A DNA stretch of 64,000 nt, taken from assembly GCA_900768265.1 (NCBI GenBank), contig CAAGCF010000007.1, positions 1 to 64,000 of the forward strand, given 5' to 3'. A model generated the notes under the pieces. It did not search any database. It had not been told where the DNA came from and saw nothing but the letters and a program-made list of their open reading frames with translations. Both the position numbers and the translations under genes were made by a program. This DNA is from an uncultured Collinsella sp. GTDB lineage: Bacteria > Actinomycetota > Coriobacteriia > Coriobacteriales > Coriobacteriaceae. This document shows, piece by piece, positions 24,544-33,175 of the stretch. How positions within the stretch are numbered: the stretch's first letter is position 1; each line of letters begins with the position of its first letter.

Positions 24544-25704
24544 ATGGAGATCACCAAGGATATCCGCTACATTGGCGTCGACGATCACGACATTGACCTG
24601 TTCGAGGGCCAGTACGACGTGTCCGAGAACGGTATGGCATACAACAGCTACGTTATCTTGGGCGAAAAAATCGCTGTCGCCGATTCGGTCGACGAGGGCT
24701 TTGTCGACGAGTGGCTCGGCAAGCTCGAGGCCGTGCTCGATGGCCGCACGCCCGACTACCTGGTCATCCATCACATGGAGCCCGATCACTCCGCCGGCAT
24801 CGCCGCCTTTATGGAGCGCTATCCCCAGGCGCAGATCGTGGCCAGCATGGGCGCCTTCCGCATGATGGTCAACTACTTTGGCACCGACTACCCCGAGCGC
24901 AAGATGGTCGTCAAAGAGGGCGACGTGCTCGACCTGGGCGGCCATAGCCTGACCTTTATCGGCGCCCCCAACGTGCACTGGCCCGAGGTGCTCTTCTCCT
25001 ACGAGGCCACCGACAAGGTGCTCTTTAGTGCCGACGGCTTTGGCAAGTTCGGCGCCAACGACATCGAGGACCCGGAAGGGTGGGCCTGCGAGGCGCGCCG
25101 CTACTACTTTGGCATCGTGGGAAAGTTCGGTAAGTTTGTGCAGGCCGTGCTCAAGAAGGCCGCCGATCTGGACATTCAGATCATCTGCCCGCTCCACGGT
25201 CCTGTGCTTACCGAGAATCTGGGCTATTACCTCGACACCTACAACACCTGGTCGAGCTATCAGCCTGAGGACGAGGGCATCACGATTGCCTATGCGAGCG
25301 TGTACGGCCATCTGAAGGCTGCCGTCGAGGAGCTCGCATCGGCGCTCGAGGCTCGCGGGCAGAAGGTTTCCGTCTTTGACCTGGCTCGCGACGACATGGC
25401 CGAGGCCGTTGAGGATGCGTTCCGCTACGACCGCCTGGTGCTCGCCTCCATCACCTATCAGGGCGAGATCTTCCCGTTTATGAGCACCTTTATCCACACG
25501 CTTGCCGAGCACGCCTATCAGAACCGTACGGTGGCGCTCGTCGAGGCTGGCTCCTGGGCGCCCGCCGCTGCCAAGGTTATGACCAAGGAGCTCGAGGGCA
25601 TGAAGGACATTACCCTGGTGCAGAACAAGGTAACGGTCCTGGGCTCGCTCAACGATGCCTCGCGCGCCCAGATCGAGGCGCTCGCCGACGAGCTTTCCAA
25701 GTAG
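24544..25704 (+). CDS. FprA-type flavodiiron protein (A-type flavoprotein)
   Basis: Reduces O2 to water and/or NO to N2O, protecting an anaerobe. In 386 residues it has an N-terminal metallo-beta-lactamase-like domain with the diiron ligands in HHMEPDHSAG (His77, Glu79, Asp81, His82), NVHWPE and LHGPVL. A C-terminal flavodoxin domain (about 255-386) carries the FMN loops YASVYGHLKAA and SITYQGEIFPFM. There is no fused rubredoxin. AGGAGG precedes the ATG. GATAGAC and GTCTATC (24504-24527) form a small hairpin right before the ribosome-binding site. Confidence 0.92.
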   Translation: MEITKDIRYIGVDDHDIDLFEGQYDVSENGMAYNSYVILGEKIAVADSVDEGFVDEWLGKLEAVLDGRTPDYLVIHHMEPDHSAGIAAFMERYPQAQIVASMGAFRMMVNYFGTDYPERKMVVKEGDVLDLGGHSLTFIGAPNVHWPEVLFSYEATDKVLFSADGFGKFGANDIEDPEGWACEARRYYFGIVGKFGKFVQAVLKKAADLDIQIICPLHGPVLTENLGYYLDTYNTWSSYQPEDEGITIAYASVYGHLKAAVEELASALEARGQKVSVFDLARDDMAEAVEDAFRYDRLVLASITYQGEIFPFMSTFIHTLAEHAYQNRTVALVEAGSWAPAAAKVMTKELEGMKDITLVQNKVTVLGSLNDASRAQIEALADELSK

Positions 25705-25726
25705 CGACACCTCTGCTTTAACGCGC

Positions 25727-25770
25727 AAACCACCACAAAGGGGACAGGCACCTTTGTGGTGGTTTTTGTT
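25727..25770. terminator. Bidirectional terminator between fprA and deoR
   Basis: AACCACCACAAAGG (25728-25741) pairs with CCTTTGTGGTGGTT (25751-25764), followed by TTTTGTT. The loop region GGGGACAGGCACC resembles the GGGGACAG hairpins elsewhere in the window. Confidence 0.8.
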
Positions 25771-26573
25771 TACGCGCCGGCGATGATGAGGTTCGGGCGG
25801 GCGCCGTCGGCAATCTCGGCGATTGAAGTGGCGACGGCGTGGTCGGGATCGCGGTCCATCACGATGGCGTCGACATCGACAAGCTCGGCAAAGCGGTACA
25901 TGCCGCGCCCGTTCACCTTGCTGGCGTCCATGAGGGTGACACTTTGATGGGCGGCGGCGATCATGGCCGTTTTGGTCTCGGCCATCTGGGGAAATTCGGT
26001 GGTAAAGCCGCAGCCAGGGACAAAGGCCCCGGGGCACATGACGGCAAGCTCGGCGTGGATCATCTGCAGCGCCTGCATGGTGAGCGGGCCATAGAGATAG
26101 CGATGGCCTTTGCGCAGCGCCCCGCCCAGCATGACGACATCGACCGAGGGCATGCTCTCGTCAATATAATCGGCGATGGTGATATCGGCCGTGATGACCG
26201 TGATGCCGTTGCGCTGATCGAGCAGGCGGATGAACTCGAGCGCCGTGGTGCCGGAGTCGACGAGCACCGTGTCGCCGTCGCCGATGAGCTCGATGGCGCT
26301 TTGGGCAATGGCCTGCTTGGCGGCAACGTTGACGTTAATACGCCGGTCCTGCGTGGAGACGGTTAGGCGCTTCTGGAGTGATACGGCGCCGCCGTGCGTG
26401 CGGCGCAGCTTGCCGGACTCGGCGAGGGCGTCCAGGTCGGCGCGGGCTGTGACGGAGGACACGCCAAAGGTCTGGGCAATGTCTGCCACCTGAACGGAGG
26501 CGTTATGCTCGAGCATTTCCATAATGGCGGCGCGCCGTTCGTCGGCGAATGCCCGGGTTGTTGCGTGGGCCAT
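25770..26573 (-). CDS. DeoR-family regulator, divergent from the aldolase
   Basis: A 267-residue DeoR/GlpR-type repressor. The helix-turn-helix is VQVADIAQTFGVSSVTARADL followed by GKLRRTHGGAVS; the sensor half has VDSGTTALEFIRLL, VVMLGGALRKGH and VTLMDASKVNGRGMYRF. The ATG at 26573 follows GGAG; a longer reading from 26621 lacks family support. It is divergent from the class II aldolase, and A/T-rich palindromes at 26631-26651 and 26669-26688 lie between them, so it is the likely regulator of the aldolase step. Confidence 0.87.
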   Translation of the reverse strand: MAHATTRAFADERRAAIMEMLEHNASVQVADIAQTFGVSSVTARADLDALAESGKLRRTHGGAVSLQKRLTVSTQDRRINVNVAAKQAIAQSAIELIGDGDTVLVDSGTTALEFIRLLDQRNGITVITADITIADYIDESMPSVDVVMLGGALRKGHRYLYGPLTMQALQMIHAELAVMCPGAFVPGCGFTTEFPQMAETKTAMIAAAHQSVTLMDASKVNGRGMYRFAELVDVDAIVMDRDPDHAVATSIAEIADGARPNLIIAGA

Positions 26574-26630
26574 AGCTGCTCCATCCTCGTCTGAAATTTG
26601 CAGGAATTGTGTTGAGTCCATTTTCGTTCA

Positions 26631-26688
26631 TTTTCTTTTAGAGTAAGAAAACGCCTTTCGATTACTTATCTTTTCTATAAAAGAAAGA
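26631..26688. promoter_or_regulatory. Candidate DeoR operators upstream of the aldolase
   Basis: TTTTCTTTTAGAGTAAGAAAA (26631-26650 and one base) is a near-palindrome. TCTTTTCTATAAAAGAAAGA (26669-26688) is a similar second one 38 bp on. They are the only A/T-rich symmetrical sites in the 335-bp divergent gap. Confidence 0.55.
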
Positions 26689-26908
26689 CGATTCACGTGA
26701 AAACTTGGATATCGGAGAGAGGGATAAGGCCCAAATCCCTTCCGTTTGCTTTTCAAAAACGAGGGTCTCGACCTATGTGCCGGTGATATCCCATACCTAT
26801 GACGCCGTCGATTTTCATACAATGGGCACAGCAAAACGCAAGGTAAAACGCCTTGCGGACACGTACGCCCGATGTCCAGATGCGGGCGAGGGAGAGGAGC
26901 AAACGCTC

Positions 26909-27766
26909 ATGGCACTTGTCACCACCGAAAAGATGCTCAAGGACGCTCAGGCCGGCCACTACGCCGTCGGCGCGTTCAACGTCGAGAACCTCGAGTTTGT
27001 TATGGCCGTTCTGGCTGCCGCCGAGGAGACCAAGTCCCCCGTCATCATGCAGACCACTCCGGGCACCATTAAGACCGCTGGCCTGGATTACTTCTACGGC
27101 ATGGTCAAGGCCGCTGCCGAGCGCGCTTCCGTACCCGTCGCTCTGCACCTCGATCATGGCGATGGCTATGACCGCTGCATGCAGGCCTTCCGCACCGGCT
27201 ACACCTCCGTCATGATCGACGGCTCTCACGAGTCGTTCGAGGACAACATCGCCCTGACCAAGTCGGTCGCCGACGCTGGCCGCGCCATGGGCGTGCCCGT
27301 CGAGGCCGAGCTCGGTAAGGTTGGCGGCAAGGAGGACGACGGTCCCGCGGTTGAGGGCGAGAGCCCCTACACCGATCCTGCCGAGGCCAAGGAGTTTGTC
27401 GAGCGCACCGGCTGCACCTCGCTGGCCATTGGCGTTGGCACCAGCCACGGCGTGTACACGAGCGATCCGCACATCGAGCAGTCCGTGGTCAAGGCCATCC
27501 GCGACGCCGTCGACGTGCCGCTGGTCCTGCACGGCACCTCCGGTGTGCCCGATGAGCAGGTTGCCGAGGCCGTGAAGAACGGTATCTGCAAGGTCAACTA
27601 TGCCACCGAGCTGCGTCAGGCCTACACCAAGGGCTTCATGGCCTACATGGCCGAGAACCCCGCCTGCTTCGATCCCAAGAAGCCGGCCAAGGAGGGTATG
27701 CGCGAGATCACCGAGCTGGTTAAGATCCGCATGACCAACCTCAACTCTGTGGGCAAGGCAGAGTAA
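26909..27766 (+). CDS. Class II ketose-bisphosphate aldolase (tagatose/fructose type)
   Basis: Cleaves tagatose-1,6- or fructose-1,6-bisphosphate to dihydroxyacetone phosphate and glyceraldehyde-3-phosphate. The 285 residues fit GatY/KbaY/FbaA: VGAFNVENLEFVMAVL, zinc His in VALHLDHGDGYDRC, SVMIDGSHESFEDN, VEAELGKVGGKEDD, IGVGTSHGVY and LHGTSGVPDEQV. The ATG at 26909 with GGAG upstream begins at the family N-terminus. It would complete the lactose route (LacAB, LacC, aldolase), but it stands apart under a separate DeoR gene and could equally be the glycolytic enzyme. A large hairpin element follows. Confidence 0.88.
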   Translation: MALVTTEKMLKDAQAGHYAVGAFNVENLEFVMAVLAAAEETKSPVIMQTTPGTIKTAGLDYFYGMVKAAAERASVPVALHLDHGDGYDRCMQAFRTGYTSVMIDGSHESFEDNIALTKSVADAGRAMGVPVEAELGKVGGKEDDGPAVEGESPYTDPAEAKEFVERTGCTSLAIGVGTSHGVYTSDPHIEQSVVKAIRDAVDVPLVLHGTSGVPDEQVAEAVKNGICKVNYATELRQAYTKGFMAYMAENPACFDPKKPAKEGMREITELVKIRMTNLNSVGKAE

Positions 27767-27790
27767 CAGCAAGGGTGCTCTGATCCCACC

Positions 27791-27943
27791 GGACGGCTTG
27801 GGCGGGCCCCCGTGCTTAGTTTCCAAAACGTCCTCGCGCATGAAGGCCCCCGTTGCCTCGCTTCTACGAAGCGTTGGCAACGGGGGCCTTCGCGCTGCGG
27901 AATGATTTTGGAAACTAAGCACGGGGGCCCGCCCAAGCCGTCC
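27791..27943. repeat. Two-storey long hairpin element, copy A
   Basis: The outer stem is 38 bp and perfect (27791-27828 with 27906-27943). Inside, CGTCCTCGCGCATG and GCTGCGGAATGA form an asymmetric internal loop. The inner stem is 16 bp (27842-27857 with 27876-27891), topped by CGCTTCTACGAAGCG. Four related elements lie at 42583, 50843, 51876 and 56289. It follows the aldolase gene directly. Confidence 0.9.
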
Positions 27944-28017
27944 TGCTCAATCGCCCTTGTGGCGTTGGGGCTGGAAGAGTGGGGCGCGAGCGTTACTTTG
28001 CTGATGAGGGACTAGAG

Positions 28018-28474
28018 TGCCCGGGCTTGTTCGGGGAACGCTATATCTAGGGATGCTTGGAGCTTTTTGAATGAGGTTTGCAGGTTGAGGCTCTGATTGC
28101 TTGAGCGCGTGTGCTGCGAGGTGGGGGAGTCGAGGAAGCCGTTTCTCTGTGTCGGGGGGAAGGAGAAAAGGTTTGCATGTTTTAGGGATGGCTGCTGTGC
28201 TGCGTCATTGGAAGAATGCATGCTTATGCGGCCTCCTCGATATCCGCCAAAGGGATGCGCACGGGGTGTGCTGCTAGGTCCCGTGCGTTGGCTGTATTAT
28301 GACGCGGCTGCCGCAAAGAAGCGCTAAAGAAAGGCTTAACCTGGTTTGGTGTTACGATGAAACTGCAGGTCAGAGGTATCGAGTAACACTCTTGAAAGGT
28401 TTTGAGCTTAAGGGCTTTCTAAGGTTTGTGACGTGGATGTGGCGCGGACGTGCGGAGCGTGTGAATGCTCGCTG
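28018..28474. other. Gene-free stretch without recognised function
   Basis: No convincing reading frame, RNA family or repeat is seen here. Small frames lack a good ribosome-binding site and any recognisable motif. The composition is G/T-rich on the plus strand and unlike the neighbouring genes, as in an eroded gene or an unrecognised RNA. Confidence 0.4.
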
Positions 28475-29461
28475 TTAGCGCTGCGACTCTGCGGTGCGCA
28501 CCTGCTCGATGACCCTTTCCATCGTGGCGTCGATGCGGTCTTTTTTGAGCTCGCATTCCCAGATGGTTATGGGCGTCCAGCCCATTTGAGTGAGTGCAGC
28601 CACGGCAGCGCGGTCGCGCTCGACGTTGCGACGGAACTTTGCCTCCCAAAACTCAACATTGCGCTTTGGCTGGCTCGGATTGCACTTAGGGCAGCGATGC
28701 CAAAAGCAACCATTGACAAAGATGGCGATCTTGCGGCCGGGGAAGGCGATGTCGGGCTTGCCGGGAACCTTCCATTCCAAGCGATAGCCCGTAAGGCCCG
28801 CGGCGCGCAGGCGCTGGCGAACGAGCAGCTCGGGCTTGGTGTTGGCGCGCTTGTTGCCCTTCATGGACTTTTTGATGGCGGCGCGACGGCGGACGAGTTC
28901 ACGCTCGTCGGCGGAGAGGTCCGAGGTGTCGATGCCGTCCAGCAGGCCGGGCTTGGGGCGCTTTTTGCTGCGGCGCTTAGGTTTACGTTTGGGTTTGGCG
29001 GCGGGTTTGTCGGCTGTGTTGGGCGCGGCGTCATCGGCGGAGCTTGCCTCGAGCCGGTCTTCCTTCAACTCAATCAGGGCATCAATGAGCCCCTTGTCGG
29101 CGGGCATCCACTCAACGGTGGCAAGCGAGGTGCGCGGAATCCAGCGGATATCGAGCTGGCGGTCGTGCTTCTGGGGCTCATCGGATTCATCAGCGAGCGA
29201 GCAGTAGTAGCACTCCATGGAGAGATGGAAATCGGGGTAGTCGTACTCAACGGTGTAGAAGTCACGCAGGTTGGTGACCTTCACCTGCAGCTCTTCCATG
29301 AGCTCGCGGCGCACGGCGTCTTCGGGTGTCTCGCCGCGCATGAGCTTGCCGCCTGGGAACTCCCAAAGTCCCTGCATGTCGCCATAGCCGCGCTGCACGG
29401 CAAGCAGCTCGTCAGATCCTTCCTTGCGAATGATCCCAGCGGCAACATGAACAGTCTTCAA
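28475..29461 (-). CDS. MutT (Nudix) - Vsr endonuclease fusion protein
   Basis: A 328-residue protein with two DNA-repair domains. Residues 1-135 are a MutT-type Nudix hydrolase (EFPGGKLMRGE, Nudix box from Gly38 with RELMEELQV), a family that destroys 8-oxo-dGTP. A basic Lys/Pro/Arg linker covers about 150-172. Residues 195-320 match the very-short-patch repair endonuclease Vsr: catalytic Asp237 in GKPDIAF, zinc ligands in NGCFWHRCPKC (Cys252, His255, Cys257, Cys260), NVERDR, and WECELKK with Cys303. I start it at TTG 29461, which has GAGAGG upstream and begins the Nudix fold. No Dcm-type methylase, the usual Vsr partner, is nearby. Both domains appear intact. Confidence 0.88.
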   Translation of the reverse strand: MKTVHVAAGIIRKEGSDELLAVQRGYGDMQGLWEFPGGKLMRGETPEDAVRRELMEELQVKVTNLRDFYTVEYDYPDFHLSMECYYCSLADESDEPQKHDRQLDIRWIPRTSLATVEWMPADKGLIDALIELKEDRLEASSADDAAPNTADKPAAKPKRKPKRRSKKRPKPGLLDGIDTSDLSADERELVRRRAAIKKSMKGNKRANTKPELLVRQRLRAAGLTGYRLEWKVPGKPDIAFPGRKIAIFVNGCFWHRCPKCNPSQPKRNVEFWEAKFRRNVERDRAAVAALTQMGWTPITIWECELKKDRIDATMERVIEQVRTAESQR

Positions 29462-29561
29462 CAGGAGTCCTCTCTCAACATCAACACGTGGCAGGCTAGC
29501 TACCCGTACCTTACACAACGGTAAGGGAAGCGTAAGCCATATCGATGGTAGCCGACTCGGC

Positions 29562-29599
29562 TTCTTGCGACTATAGATGCCGTAGACTAATCGCAAGAA
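29562..29599 (+). promoter_or_regulatory. Inverted repeat in the leader of the BceAB-type genes
   Basis: TTCTTGCGA (29562-29570) and TCGCAAGAA (29591-29599) are perfect 9-bp arms just before the ribosome-binding site of the ABC gene. It could be an operator or a leader hairpin. Confidence 0.45.
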
Positions 29600-29609
29600 A
29601 GGACTCGGT

Positions 29610-30395
29610 ATGCAAACCACGCACATGGCGACCCCGGTACTGGAGGTCGCGCATCTCGAAAAGGTATATGGCGCGCTGGGCAATGTGACCCGCGCGCTCA
29701 ATGACGTCAGCTTTACCGTCAACCGCGGCGAATTTGTTGGCATCATGGGCGCCTCGGGCTCGGGCAAGTCGACGTTGCTCAACTGCGTGTCGACCATCGA
29801 TAGCGCCACAAGTGGCACGATCCGCATCAACGGGCAGGACGTAACACGCATGAAGCAGGCTAAGCTTTCGCAGTTCCGCCGCGAGGAGCTCGGCTTTATC
29901 TTCCAGGACTCCAACCTGCTCGATACGCTCACGGCACGCGAGAACATCGCCCTGCCGCTCACCATCGCCCGCACAAACTCGGCAGAGATCTCGACCCGCG
30001 TGCAGGATGTGGCCGCGCGTCTGTCTATCAGTCAGGTGCTCGACAAGTATCCCTATCAGATGTCCGGCGGCCAGCAGCAGCGCGTTGCCGCGGCTCGCGC
30101 GCTCGTCACCGACCCCACCATGATCATGGCCGACGAGCCCACCGGCGCCCTCGATTCCAAGAGCGCTCGCCTGCTGCTCGAGAGCCTGGAGGCCCTTAAC
30201 CGCCGCCTGCGCGCCACGGTGCTCATGGTCACGCACGACAGTTTTGCCGCCAGCTACACGAGCCGTGTGCTGTTTATTCGCGACGGCAAGATCTTCACCG
30301 AGCTGCGCCGCGGCGACACCGACCGCCGAGAGTTCTTCGACCGCATTATGGAGGTCGTTGCCATGATGGGCGGTGAGGGCTCCGATGCTCTGTAA
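29610..30395 (+). CDS. BceA-type ABC transporter ATP-binding protein
   Basis: ATPase of an antimicrobial-peptide resistance or lipid-extraction ABC transporter. The 261 residues carry Walker A GASGSGKSTLLN, the Q-loop FIFQDSNLL, signature SGGQQQRVAAARALV, Walker B MIMADEPTGALDSK and the switch His in VTHDSFAA. The gene overlaps the permease by 11 bases. BceAB systems usually have a BceRS two-component partner; none is present here. Confidence 0.9.
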   Translation: MQTTHMATPVLEVAHLEKVYGALGNVTRALNDVSFTVNRGEFVGIMGASGSGKSTLLNCVSTIDSATSGTIRINGQDVTRMKQAKLSQFRREELGFIFQDSNLLDTLTARENIALPLTIARTNSAEISTRVQDVAARLSISQVLDKYPYQMSGGQQQRVAAARALVTDPTMIMADEPTGALDSKSARLLLESLEALNRRLRATVLMVTHDSFAASYTSRVLFIRDGKIFTELRRGDTDRREFFDRIMEVVAMMGGEGSDAL

Positions 30396-32622
30396 ACTCG
30401 CTTGGGGCAACGTCCGCCGCGCCGGCCGCGACTACCTCGTCTACCTTTTGACGCTCGCCCTGGGCGTCACGGTCTTCTATGCCTTTAACACCATCTCGAT
30501 GCAGGTCGACATCGCCGGCATCGATGAAGAGGGCTTGGCACAGGTTATGGGCAGCATGCTCGGCTACCTGACGTACTTTTTGGCCGGTGTCATGGCCTTT
30601 TTGATGGTGTATGCCAATAACTTCATCATGAAACGCCGCAAAAAGGAGTTTGGCCTGTACCAGGTACTCGGCATGGGGCGCGGGCGCGTCGCCACGATCA
30701 TGGCGCTCGAGACCGTGATAGTATCGGTCGTGGCCTTTGTCGTCGGCATTGTGCTGGGTGTGGGACTTTCCCAGCTCATGACGTTCTTTACGGCTTCGCT
30801 CTTTAAGACACAGATCGCCAATTTTCACTTCTTCTTCTCGGTGCACGCGTTCAACCTGACCCTTGCCTGCATGCTCGTGATGTTCGTACTCACGTTACTG
30901 CTGAACCTGCGCGCCGTTCGTCGCACTAAGCTCATTGAGCTTATGGGTGCCGAGCGTCGCAACGAGAGCATCAAGACACGCAACCCCTGGATCGCGATTG
31001 CCATCTTTGCCGTGGGCGTGGTGCTTGTGGGCGTGGCCTATTACCGTCTGCTACGTGATGGGTTCCCGCTAACCGCGACGGACAGCAAGCTGCAAGAGGC
31101 CATGAGCCAGTTTGGCATTACGACCGCTATGGTTACCGTGGGCACCTTTGCGCTGTTCTGGGGACTCTCGGGCATGCTTATCAAGCTGCTGCAGAGCCTG
31201 CGCAGCGTGTATTGGCGCGGCCTCAATATGTTTACCGTGCGTCAGCTTTCGGCCAAGGTCAATACGGTGTGCTTTTCGATGGGCGTCATCGCGATGATTC
31301 TGTTCCTCGCCATTACCTCGGTGACGTGCGGTATGTCGATTGCCAACGTGATGAACGAGAATCTGGAGCGCTATAACCCTGTTGACGTGTCTCAGACGTA
31401 TGTCTATTACACGCCCGAAACGCTCGACTACTACAAGGAGTATGTCAATCCGTCTGAGGCTGATCGCATGGTACTGGCCGATGCAACGGTCGATTTGTAC
31501 GCTGCATGGCATGGCGATCGTAAAGATCCCGATAACGTTGCAGACGGTATTAAGGGCAAGTCGGCGGACAACAACGACGAGACCGGCAAGAAGGTCAATA
31601 TCGCCGATGTTGCCGGTGAGCATGTGCAGATCGATTCGTATCTGAGTTACCCGCTTGGCGGCTCGGGCCCCTCGGTGGTGGCGGGTGAGATGTGCAAGGC
31701 CATGGGCGAAAAGCTTCCCAAGGCGCTCGAGGGAAGCAACGCCGATGCGATGGGTCTGTATGTGACGCCGGCGAGCCAGTACAACAAACTGCGCCAGATG
31801 ATGGGCGAGGAGCCGGTGAGCATTGGCCGCGACCAGTATCTGCTCACGTGTGATATGGGCGGTGAGCTGGGCGACCTGTACACCAAATACATGGCCGGCG
31901 GCCATACCCTCACCTTGGGCGGGCATGAGCTCAAGCCCGCAACCGATAAGTCGGACGAGGACACGGCGGCCATCGCCAACTCGGCGATGGGCAGCAATCC
32001 CGGTACCGTGGTCGTAGCCGATGAGCTGCTGTCCCAGCTTAATCTGCAGCCGTATTCCAGTAATTTGCTCGTTAATTACAAACAGGGGATGGATACGACC
32101 GAGGCAGACGAGAACATTAAATACACCTTGCTCGACAATCTGCTCGTTGACGGCAAGGAGCCGGGGTCGTGGGGAGTCTTCATCACGCGTTCCGAGATGT
32201 ACACGCAAGCAGCGCAGATGAACGGCATGATTAGTTATCTGGCCATCTACATTGGCTTTGTACTGGTCGTTGCGTGCGCGGCGATACTGTCGATCCAGCA
32301 GCTCTCCAATGTGGCCGACGGCAGCCGCAGCTATCGTGTGCTGGCGCAGATTGGCTGTGACGACCGTCAGATTCGCCATTCAGTGATGGCGCAGCAAGCG
32401 GTGTTCTTCCTGTTCCCGCTGGCAGTGGGCTTGGCGCACTCCTTTGTGGCGCTCAAGGTGATCATCGAGCTGGTGAGCGTATTCGGCGATATGAGCATCG
32501 CCGGCACCGTGGGCCTCACCTGTGCAATCTTCCTGGCAGCATACGGCGGCTACTTCTTGGTGACTTACCTCATGAGCGCCGGCATGGTGCAAGCTGCCAT
32601 CGCCACCCGCTACAGCGAGTAA
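30385..32622 (+). CDS. BceB-type FtsX-domain ABC permease
   Basis: A 745-residue permease with the BceB layout: one N-terminal span, an FtsX domain near residues 55-170, several further spans, a large extracellular region (about 320-610) and a C-terminal FtsX domain with three spans. The extracellular region, which in BceB binds the peptide-lipid target, is here hydrophilic and Asp-rich. The first residues (MLCKLAWGNVRRAGRDYLVY) are typical of the family. The ATG at 30385 overlaps the ATPase stop. A terminator follows at 32660. Confidence 0.88.
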   Translation: MLCKLAWGNVRRAGRDYLVYLLTLALGVTVFYAFNTISMQVDIAGIDEEGLAQVMGSMLGYLTYFLAGVMAFLMVYANNFIMKRRKKEFGLYQVLGMGRGRVATIMALETVIVSVVAFVVGIVLGVGLSQLMTFFTASLFKTQIANFHFFFSVHAFNLTLACMLVMFVLTLLLNLRAVRRTKLIELMGAERRNESIKTRNPWIAIAIFAVGVVLVGVAYYRLLRDGFPLTATDSKLQEAMSQFGITTAMVTVGTFALFWGLSGMLIKLLQSLRSVYWRGLNMFTVRQLSAKVNTVCFSMGVIAMILFLAITSVTCGMSIANVMNENLERYNPVDVSQTYVYYTPETLDYYKEYVNPSEADRMVLADATVDLYAAWHGDRKDPDNVADGIKGKSADNNDETGKKVNIADVAGEHVQIDSYLSYPLGGSGPSVVAGEMCKAMGEKLPKALEGSNADAMGLYVTPASQYNKLRQMMGEEPVSIGRDQYLLTCDMGGELGDLYTKYMAGGHTLTLGGHELKPATDKSDEDTAAIANSAMGSNPGTVVVADELLSQLNLQPYSSNLLVNYKQGMDTTEADENIKYTLLDNLLVDGKEPGSWGVFITRSEMYTQAAQMNGMISYLAIYIGFVLVVACAAILSIQQLSNVADGSRSYRVLAQIGCDDRQIRHSVMAQQAVFFLFPLAVGLAHSFVALKVIIELVSVFGDMSIAGTVGLTCAIFLAAYGGYFLVTYLMSAGMVQAAIATRYSE

Positions 32623-32659
32623 CAAGCGAGCAAAACAGTCGCAAAACCAGTGCGAACAA

Positions 32660-32702
32660 CCGCCGCGAAGGGAGTCCAGCCCCCCCTTCGCGGCGTTTTT
32701 TT
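32660..32702 (+). terminator. Terminator of the BceAB-type operon
   Basis: CCGCCGCGAAGGG pairs with CCCTTCGCGGCG, followed by a run of seven T. Confidence 0.9.
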
Positions 32703-32726
32703 GTCTGACTGATGAGTCTCAAGGCC

Positions 32727-32845
32727 AAGTGAGTAGACTTTTTTGGATCTGTCGAGCACATCGCGGGTGGCGCCCAATAAAACCGCAGGTCAGGGCTGTG
32801 GCGTTTTGGGGCGTGCTTGGCCTCCTGCAAAAAGCCTACTCACTT
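32727..32845. repeat. AAGTGAGTAGACTTTTT inverted-repeat element
   Basis: AAGTGAGTAGACTTTTT (32727-32743) pairs with AAAAAGCCTACTCACTT (32829-32845). The interior contains AAAACCGCAGGTCAGG (about 32779-32794), a near copy of the core motif of the CTACTACGTTT elements, so the two element types may be related. Confidence 0.75.
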
Positions 32846-32902
32846 AGTTTTTTTCTGTTAGAAGATCGCCGCGAGGGAAAGCAGCTCTCCTACGGCTGTT
32901 GA

Positions 32903-32954
32903 CGTTTGCCCAGATAAAACCTGCCAAAATAAACCCGTCCCTTTTTGGTCGGTG
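32903..32954. repeat. CCTGCCAAAATAAACC element, copy 1
   Basis: GATAAAACCTGCCAAAATAA, then ACCCGTCCCTTTTTGGTCGG, recurs almost unchanged at 59926-59973 and, inverted, at 63495-63550. It is preceded in all copies by a CGTTTGCCCC-like stretch. Confidence 0.8.
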
Positions 32955-32976
32955 TGGGTTTTTGGACGCTTGCCCG

Positions 32977-33044
32977 ACGAGAGTGGATAATCTCCCACTT
33001 TGAGCGCGAACATGGGCCAAAAACGGGAGATTATCCACTCTCGT
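32977..33044. repeat. 20-bp perfect inverted repeat ACGAGAGTGGATAATCTCCC
   Basis: Arms at 32977-32996 and 33025-33044 are perfectly complementary around 28 bases. It is the third palindromic element in 300 bp between the BceAB-type operon and aroG. Confidence 0.8.
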
Positions 33045-33175
33045 GGTGAGCGGGCTCTTGTGTCGATTCATTCCCTTTTTAGTAGGCTGTGCTTGCACTT
33101 TAGCGTGCGACAGCGGATAATGCCGAGCACTCGACAATACGCTTATTGCTCTTTCTATAGATTGAGGAGGCCCCT

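Noticed and set aside
27791..27943. Simple intrinsic terminator for the aldolase gene
   Set aside because: The stem is far longer than a terminator, contains a conserved asymmetric internal loop shared with four other loci, and no T-run follows.
28097..28327. Possible 76-residue gene after the aldolase
   Set aside because: No ribosome-binding site of note, odd composition (several Cys and Arg clusters) and no family resemblance.
29610..32622. A BceRS two-component pair next to the BceAB-type genes
   Set aside because: No sensor kinase or response regulator gene is present on either side.
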